From: Photobacterium profundum SS9
GTDB taxonomy: Bacteria > Pseudomonadota > Gammaproteobacteria > Enterobacterales > Vibrionaceae
Assembly: GCF_000196255.1 (NCBI RefSeq)
Contig: NC_006370.1
Span: 90,131-154,130 of the forward strand
Reading direction: 5' to 3'
DNA: 64,000 bases
Of this stretch, positions 60,645 to 64,000 are shown piece by piece. Each line of letters starts with the position of its first letter. Within the stretch, counting starts at the first letter, position 1. Made by a program: the position numbers and the translations under genes. A model generated the notes under the pieces. That model did no database searches. It was not told the DNA's origin and saw nothing but the letters and a program-made list of their open reading frames with translations.

Positions 60645-60664
60645 ATCGTCTCGCTTTTATTAAG

Positions 60665-60687
60665 CCGCTGTTATCAGCGGTTTTTTT
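60665..60687 (+). terminator. Intrinsic terminator after yhhN
   Basis: CCGCTG-TTAT-CAGCGG followed by T7. Confidence 0.92.
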
Positions 60688-60730
60688 ATATCTAAAATAA
60701 AAGAAAGAAGAATACTCAATGCTCGGTCTA

Positions 60731-61012
60731 TTGAGGTAACTTGGTATATACCCAAGTCACCTCAAGATGCAGGATTCAGAGTGACCTCAACGTGTTTAAT
60801 TCAAGGAAGATATGTGTAGGAATGGCGCTCCCTTTCAAACATATCTGACACAGAAGTAGACACGTTGAGTCACTCCCGAAGGGCGAGTTTTATTGGACTC
60901 TATACGGCGTTGCTCATTTTCAACGTAGAACCACTAGGTTTATAAATGAGCGCCTTGCTTAGAGCCCAATAAATTCTCGCTGAAACGAGCACCTTGAGGT
61001 AACTTGGGTATA
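60731..61012. repeat. Dispersed inverted-repeat element, 266-bp copy plus abutting end fragment
   Basis: The copy at 60747-61012 starts TATACCCAAGTCACCTCAAG and ends with its inverted partner CTTGAGGTAACTTGGGTATA (one mismatch). It has no ORF of note. A further end fragment (TTGAGGTAACTTGG, 60731-60744) abuts it head to head. The interior contains a long imperfect palindrome (GTGACCTCAACGTGTTT ... and TAGACACGTTGAGTCAC) and TGCTCATTTTCAACG ... AAATGAGCG. Copies with the same ends lie at 14291 and 53408. Confidence 0.9.
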
Positions 61013-61024
61013 GAGGAACAATCA

Positions 61025-61336
61025 ATGTCGACGCAATGGATTCAAGTGTACAGTGCGGCCAATAACCTAGAAGCACACAGTTTAAAAGGGATGCTGGAGA
61101 GTGTATGTATCGCTGTTAGGCTTACTGGCGAGAGTTTAGGCTCAGCGGTGGGTGAATTACCTGCAAATGCCGTTGAAGTCGGCTTATGGGTTGAACCCGA
61201 GTGTATTGCTCAGGTGGGTCGCCTACTGCAAGATTATGAACAGGCTGAATACCGTGATTGGATCTGTACGCAGTGTAATGAAACAAATGAAGGTCAGTTT
61301 GAAATATGTTGGCAGTGTGGGTGTGAAAAGCCGTAA
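61025..61336 (+). CDS. DUF2007-family protein with C-terminal zinc ribbon
   Basis: 103 residues. The N-terminal DUF2007 fold (WIQVYSAANNLEAHSLKGMLES ... NAVEVGLWVEPECIAQV, about 3-70) is a putative signal-transducing domain. The C-terminus has CTQC...CWQC, a RanBP-type zinc ribbon (WICTQCNETNEGQFEICWQCG). Start ATG 61025 has GAGGA seven bases upstream; that ribosome site begins directly at the end of the dispersed repeat, so the promoter must lie within the repeat or beyond it. Confidence 0.85.
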   Translation: MSTQWIQVYSAANNLEAHSLKGMLESVCIAVRLTGESLGSAVGELPANAVEVGLWVEPECIAQVGRLLQDYEQAEYRDWICTQCNETNEGQFEICWQCGCEKP

Positions 61337-61457
61337 TAGTATAGATAGAAGCCAAATTATAACATGTACTTTAAATGCACTTAATTGTTTTGCATCAAAT
61401 CAAAAAAAAATCAGCATGGTTTAATGGTTCAATACCCATAACGCAAAGAGTGTAATC

Positions 61458-61700
61458 ATGAACCAATCAATTCACGCCCATACGGTACTTAATTTGTTGC
61501 TTGCAGAAGATGCAGAATACACCCTTGCTTCACTTAAGCATGCTGTTGAAGCTGAATATGGTGAAGGTGTACGCTTTTACACTTGTAGCCAACAAGACTT
61601 AACATTTGATGCGTTGTTGTCATTCTTGCTCGATCGTCAGAAAGTGGTACTTCAGGGTGACATGATTACAGCGAACCGTGAGCGTATGTGTAGCCATTAA
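61458..61700 (+). CDS. yecH: YecH-family metal-binding protein (DUF2492)
   Basis: 80-residue cytoplasmic protein. It follows the DUF2492/YecH pattern: SIHAHTVLNLLL at the start, the central RFYTCSQQDLTFDALLSFL and C-terminal RERMCSH; the His and Cys residues are the presumed metal ligands. Role unknown. Terminator follows. Confidence 0.88.
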   Translation: MNQSIHAHTVLNLLLAEDAEYTLASLKHAVEAEYGEGVRFYTCSQQDLTFDALLSFLLDRQKVVLQGDMITANRERMCSH

Positions 61701-61736
61701 TGCTGGCTCGAAAAATATAACGATTATATCGTAAAT

Positions 61737-61765
61737 AAGGTGATGTTTTTTATCGTCACCTTTTT
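61737..61765 (+). terminator. Intrinsic terminator after yecH
   Basis: AAGGTGA/TCACCTT stem with a T-rich loop, then TTT run. Confidence 0.85.
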
Positions 61766-61865
61766 GTTCATTTGTTATACTCCGCCTTTCTTATTCAGCT
61801 GTTCAGCTGATTATGTCTCTACTTCGAAATAATCTTACGATTTATCTCTGATTGAGGTTTACCCT

Positions 61866-62459
61866 GTGGAAATAATGTCTGCAGCGGTCATGTTATTTTT
61901 AATCATGGATCCGCTGGGTAATTTGCCGGTAATGTTGTCGATTCTGCGACATATCGAGCCGAAACGTCGCCGTATTATTATGGTACGTGAACTGTGCTTT
62001 GCACTGATCATTCTGTTGCTGTTTTTATTTGGCGGCAAACAGATGTTGGCATTTTTACATGTCTCGACAGAAACCGTCAGTATCTCTGGTGGCATCATAC
62101 TGTTTTTGATCGCGATAAAAATGATCTTTCCACAACCCGGTGGAGTAACAGGGTTAGCGGCAGGTGAAGAACCGTTCCTAGTGCCGATGGCGATCCCGAT
62201 GATTGCAGGGCCGTCAGTGTTGGCTTCTTTATTGTTGTTGTCGAATCAAGATCCGAGTCGGATATGGGATTGGGTGCTAGCACTCTTGTTGGCTTGGGGT
62301 GCATCGTTTGTAATCTTGATGTTCCACGAAGTTTTTAACCGTTTATTAGGCGAGAAGGGTTTAAAAGCCGTTGAAAGGCTAATGGGGTTATTACTGGTGA
62401 TGATTTCAGTGCAGATGTTTTTAGATGGCATCCGCGCCTATTTATCTATTGGCTTGTAG
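61866..62459 (+). CDS. yhgN: MarC-family membrane protein YhgN
   Basis: Six-helix inner-membrane protein of 197 residues, function not established. Similar along its length to E. coli YhgN as recalled: SAAVMLFLIMDPLGNLPV, EPKRRRIIMVREL, SISGGIILFLIAIKMIFP, GEEPFLVPMAIPMIAGP and LERLMGL-type end (VERLMGLLLVMISVQMFLDGIR). GTG 61866 with GAGG upstream, or ATG 61875, could start it. Shares a long terminator with the convergent yhhL. Confidence 0.92.
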   Translation: MEIMSAAVMLFLIMDPLGNLPVMLSILRHIEPKRRRIIMVRELCFALIILLLFLFGGKQMLAFLHVSTETVSISGGIILFLIAIKMIFPQPGGVTGLAAGEEPFLVPMAIPMIAGPSVLASLLLLSNQDPSRIWDWVLALLLAWGASFVILMFHEVFNRLLGEKGLKAVERLMGLLLVMISVQMFLDGIRAYLSIGL

Positions 62460-62508
62460 CGATAGCGGGTTCGTATTGAGTTGGAATCTGTAAAATCAGC
62501 TAATTGTG

Positions 62509-62548
62509 AAATGGGCAAGTATCGGTATACGATACTTGCCCATTTTTT
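62509..62548. terminator. Bidirectional terminator between yhgN and yhhL
   Basis: 16-bp perfect stem beginning AAATGGGCAAGTATCG with a GTATA loop and T6 on the right; it overlaps the yhhL stop codon region. Confidence 0.93.
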
Positions 62549-62813
62549 ACATCATGTGTTTACGACGGATATCGAGCAGTGCAAAAACCCCGAAAATTAA
62601 AATTGACCACATTTCCCATTTTGACATATTAATCTTATCGCCAAATGCGCCGATAAAAATGAGCATTTGCAAACCATGCATCATGAAGAGGAATCCTGTC
62701 ATGATGTATAGCGCTATTGCTGCAACACCAGGAAAAGGGGAGAAAAGATTGATAATCAGTATTAGCCAAACAAAACCGATAGCGGCTTTAGCTAATGCAA
62801 TGAGTGCTTTCAT
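62547..62813 (-). CDS. yhhL: DUF1145 family membrane protein YhhL
   Basis: 88-residue inner-membrane protein with about three helices, function unknown. IINLFSPFPGVAAIALYIMTGFLFMMHGLQMLIFIGAFG contains the DUF1145 features. Its ATG overlaps the rsmD TGA by four bases (ATGA), so translation is coupled to rsmD, as in E. coli. Confidence 0.9.
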   Translation of the reverse strand: MKALIALAKAAIGFVWLILIINLFSPFPGVAAIALYIMTGFLFMMHGLQMLIFIGAFGDKINMSKWEMWSILIFGVFALLDIRRKHMM

Positions 62814-63415
62814 ACTTTTTCTCTTTCAAATAGACGATAACAGACTTGGCCTGCTATCTTTTCACGATGTAAACGCCAGTGTGAGGGCGTTACGATCTCA
62901 CCCAGTTCTTTCTCCGCTTCAATATAAATCATTGCATGGGGGGTGAGCCAGTTGTTGGCCTCCAATAGAACGATAATATTTTGTATCAAATCTTTACGAA
63001 AGGGTGGATCGATAAACACTAAATCATGGGGCGTGCCTGTTTGCGCTAAATATTTTAGACTATCAGTGTTTAGAACGTTGGCATTGGTGGCACCAACAGT
63101 TGTTAAATTCTGTTGCAGTTGATTTGCGGCTTTTTTGTCTAATTCAAGCATAGTGATGCTTTCGGCACCACGAGACAAAGCTTCAAAACTTAAACCACCA
63201 CTACCAGTAAACAGATCAAGGCATTTAGCTTGATAAATGTCTTGAGCTAACCAGTTGAAAACAGTTTCCTTTACGCGATCAGTGGTGGGTCTTAAACCAT
63301 CAACGTCGTGGACCGGTAATTTACGTCCGCGCCACTGCCCACTGATGATTCTAACGAACCCATCTCGGCGATTATTTGGCATATTTCGGCCTGTTTGCTG
63401 CTTGTGTCTCGTCAT
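62810..63415 (-). CDS. rsmD: 16S rRNA (guanine-966-N2)-methyltransferase RsmD
   Basis: Methylates G966 of 16S rRNA, 201 residues. RIISGQWRGRKLPV and RPTTDRVKETVFNWL are the N-terminal signatures, LDLFTGSGGLSFEALSRGA is the SAM motif and DLVFIDPPFRK is the catalytic (N/D)PPF motif. ATG 63415 is preferred to an upstream start at 63469 which would overlap the shared promoter with ftsY. Confidence 0.95.
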   Translation of the reverse strand: MTRHKQQTGRNMPNNRRDGFVRIISGQWRGRKLPVHDVDGLRPTTDRVKETVFNWLAQDIYQAKCLDLFTGSGGLSFEALSRGAESITMLELDKKAANQLQQNLTTVGATNANVLNTDSLKYLAQTGTPHDLVFIDPPFRKDLIQNIIVLLEANNWLTPHAMIYIEAEKELGEIVTPSHWRLHREKIAGQVCYRLFEREKV

Positions 63416-63499
63416 AGATTTTTTTGACCGTTTAGAAAATGATAGTATACACCTGTTTTTAGACTGCAAATTGTACCAATCAAGGGCTAGGATTTGCCA

Positions 63500-64000
63500 A
63501 TGGCAGAGAAAAAGAAACGCGGATTATTTTCGTGGCTGGGTTTTGGATCTGATGAGAAGACCGAGCAAACCGAACAAACGATAGAAAATCAAACCAATGA
63601 GGTGGATGTTGATTCACTGCAATCAACAGACGATAAGGAGAATATAGAGGCTTTAGCTCAGCAAGAAGCTGATGCGCTTGCACAAGCTAAAGCCGATGAA
63701 GAAGCTGAGGCACTCGCAATTGCCAAAGCCGCGGAAGAGGCAGAAGCACTTGCTGTAGTGAAAGCGGCAGAAGAAGCAGAGATGGCTGCTAAGGCAGAAG
63801 CTGAAGCGCAAGCAGCAAAAGCGGCTGAAGTGATCATTCACGAGCAAGAAAAACCTCAATCTGACGGGTTTTTTGCTCGCTTAATGCGTGGTCTAAAGAA
63901 AACGAAAACCAATTTTGGTTCAGGTTTCTTTGGTCTCTTCAGCGGTAAAAAAATCGATGATGAATTATTTGAAGAGCTAGAAGAGCAACTTCTTATTGCC
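63500..64000 (+). CDS. ftsY: Signal recognition particle receptor FtsY (partial, N-terminal part)
   Basis: GTPase receptor for SRP at the inner membrane. 167 residues are present. The N-terminus KKKRGLFSWLGFG is the membrane-targeting amphipathic start. An acidic A domain follows, containing four 12-residue Ala/Glu repeats (residues about 56-103, pattern EAEALAxxKAAE), and the N domain begins SGFFGLFSGKKIDDELFEELEEQLL. The GTPase G domain lies beyond the right edge. Divergent from rsmD, as in E. coli. Confidence 0.96.
   Translation, partial: MAEKKKRGLFSWLGFGSDEKTEQTEQTIENQTNEVDVDSLQSTDDKENIEALAQQEADALAQAKADEEAEALAIAKAAEEAEALAVVKAAEEAEMAAKAEAEAQAAKAAEVIIHEQEKPQSDGFFARLMRGLKKTKTNFGSGFFGLFSGKKIDDELFEELEEQLLIA

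Overview
The window looks like a housekeeping stretch of chromosome from a marine gammaproteobacterium of the Vibrionaceae, most likely Photobacterium. This rests on protein resemblance and gene order recalled from known genomes, not on a search. The markers are Rep/cytochrome c5 next to an Arg-His-Pro tRNA cluster, a TPP-riboswitch thiCEFSGH operon, rmuC-ubiE-ubiJ-ubiB-tatABC-tatD-hemB, uspA/ftnA/uspB, pldB-yigL-rhtB and the yhhM/yhhN/yhhL-rsmD-ftsY neighbourhood. Base composition is moderately AT-rich, with AT-rich gaps between genes.

Layout. 1-3.9 kb: a TetR-controlled RND efflux operon on the minus strand. The pump gene is cut by the window edge, the adaptor gene carries a one-base frameshift, and a 34-bp palindrome precedes the repressor. 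4-7.4 kb: rep helicase, a cytochrome c5-like protein, then five tRNA genes in which an identical His-Pro pair occurs twice. 8.1-13.6 kb: a four-gene peptide/opine/nickel-type ABC importer ordered ATPase-binding protein-permease-permease, with a hairpin after the binding-protein gene. 13.7-16.3 kb: tRNA-Trp, fluoride channel CrcB, a repeat, an IS4-family insertion sequence with perfect 25-bp ends, and a UspA-like protein. 16.4-22.9 kb: thiamine operon with a readable promoter, TPP riboswitch and terminator. Its ThiE carries an N-terminal extension that looks like a decayed ThiD domain. 22.9-28.2 kb: X-Pro aminopeptidase, a divergent LysR regulator/Bcr-type exporter pair and an EamA permease. 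28.4-36.6 kb: ubiquinone, Tat and haem genes. 36.7-42.7 kb: EamA permease, uspA, ftnA, uspB, an MscS-family channel, a YhiN-type flavoprotein and a DUF3332 lipoprotein. 42.8-53.4 kb: TetR/aldehyde dehydrogenase pair, TapT, an NlpE/META-like lipoprotein, an EVE protein, yigL, pldB, rhtB, an EAL-HDOD protein, a patatin and a LysR regulator. 53.4-64 kb: AbgT transporter, SDR, acyltransferase, a set of small membrane or metal-binding proteins, yhgN, yhhL-rsmD and the start of ftsY.

Three copies of one dispersed inverted-repeat element (14.3, 53.4 and 60.7 kb) tie the accessory gaps together. The 67-bp copy reads as an internal deletion of the 266-bp copy, joined at a short shared sequence. A 26-residue membrane protein with a strong ribosome site and its own terminator lies at 59.1 kb, and two weaker small-ORF candidates follow it. 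I found no CRISPR array, prophage, defence island or biosynthetic cluster. The most interesting material is the repeat family, the small membrane protein region and the ThiD-like domain on ThiE.
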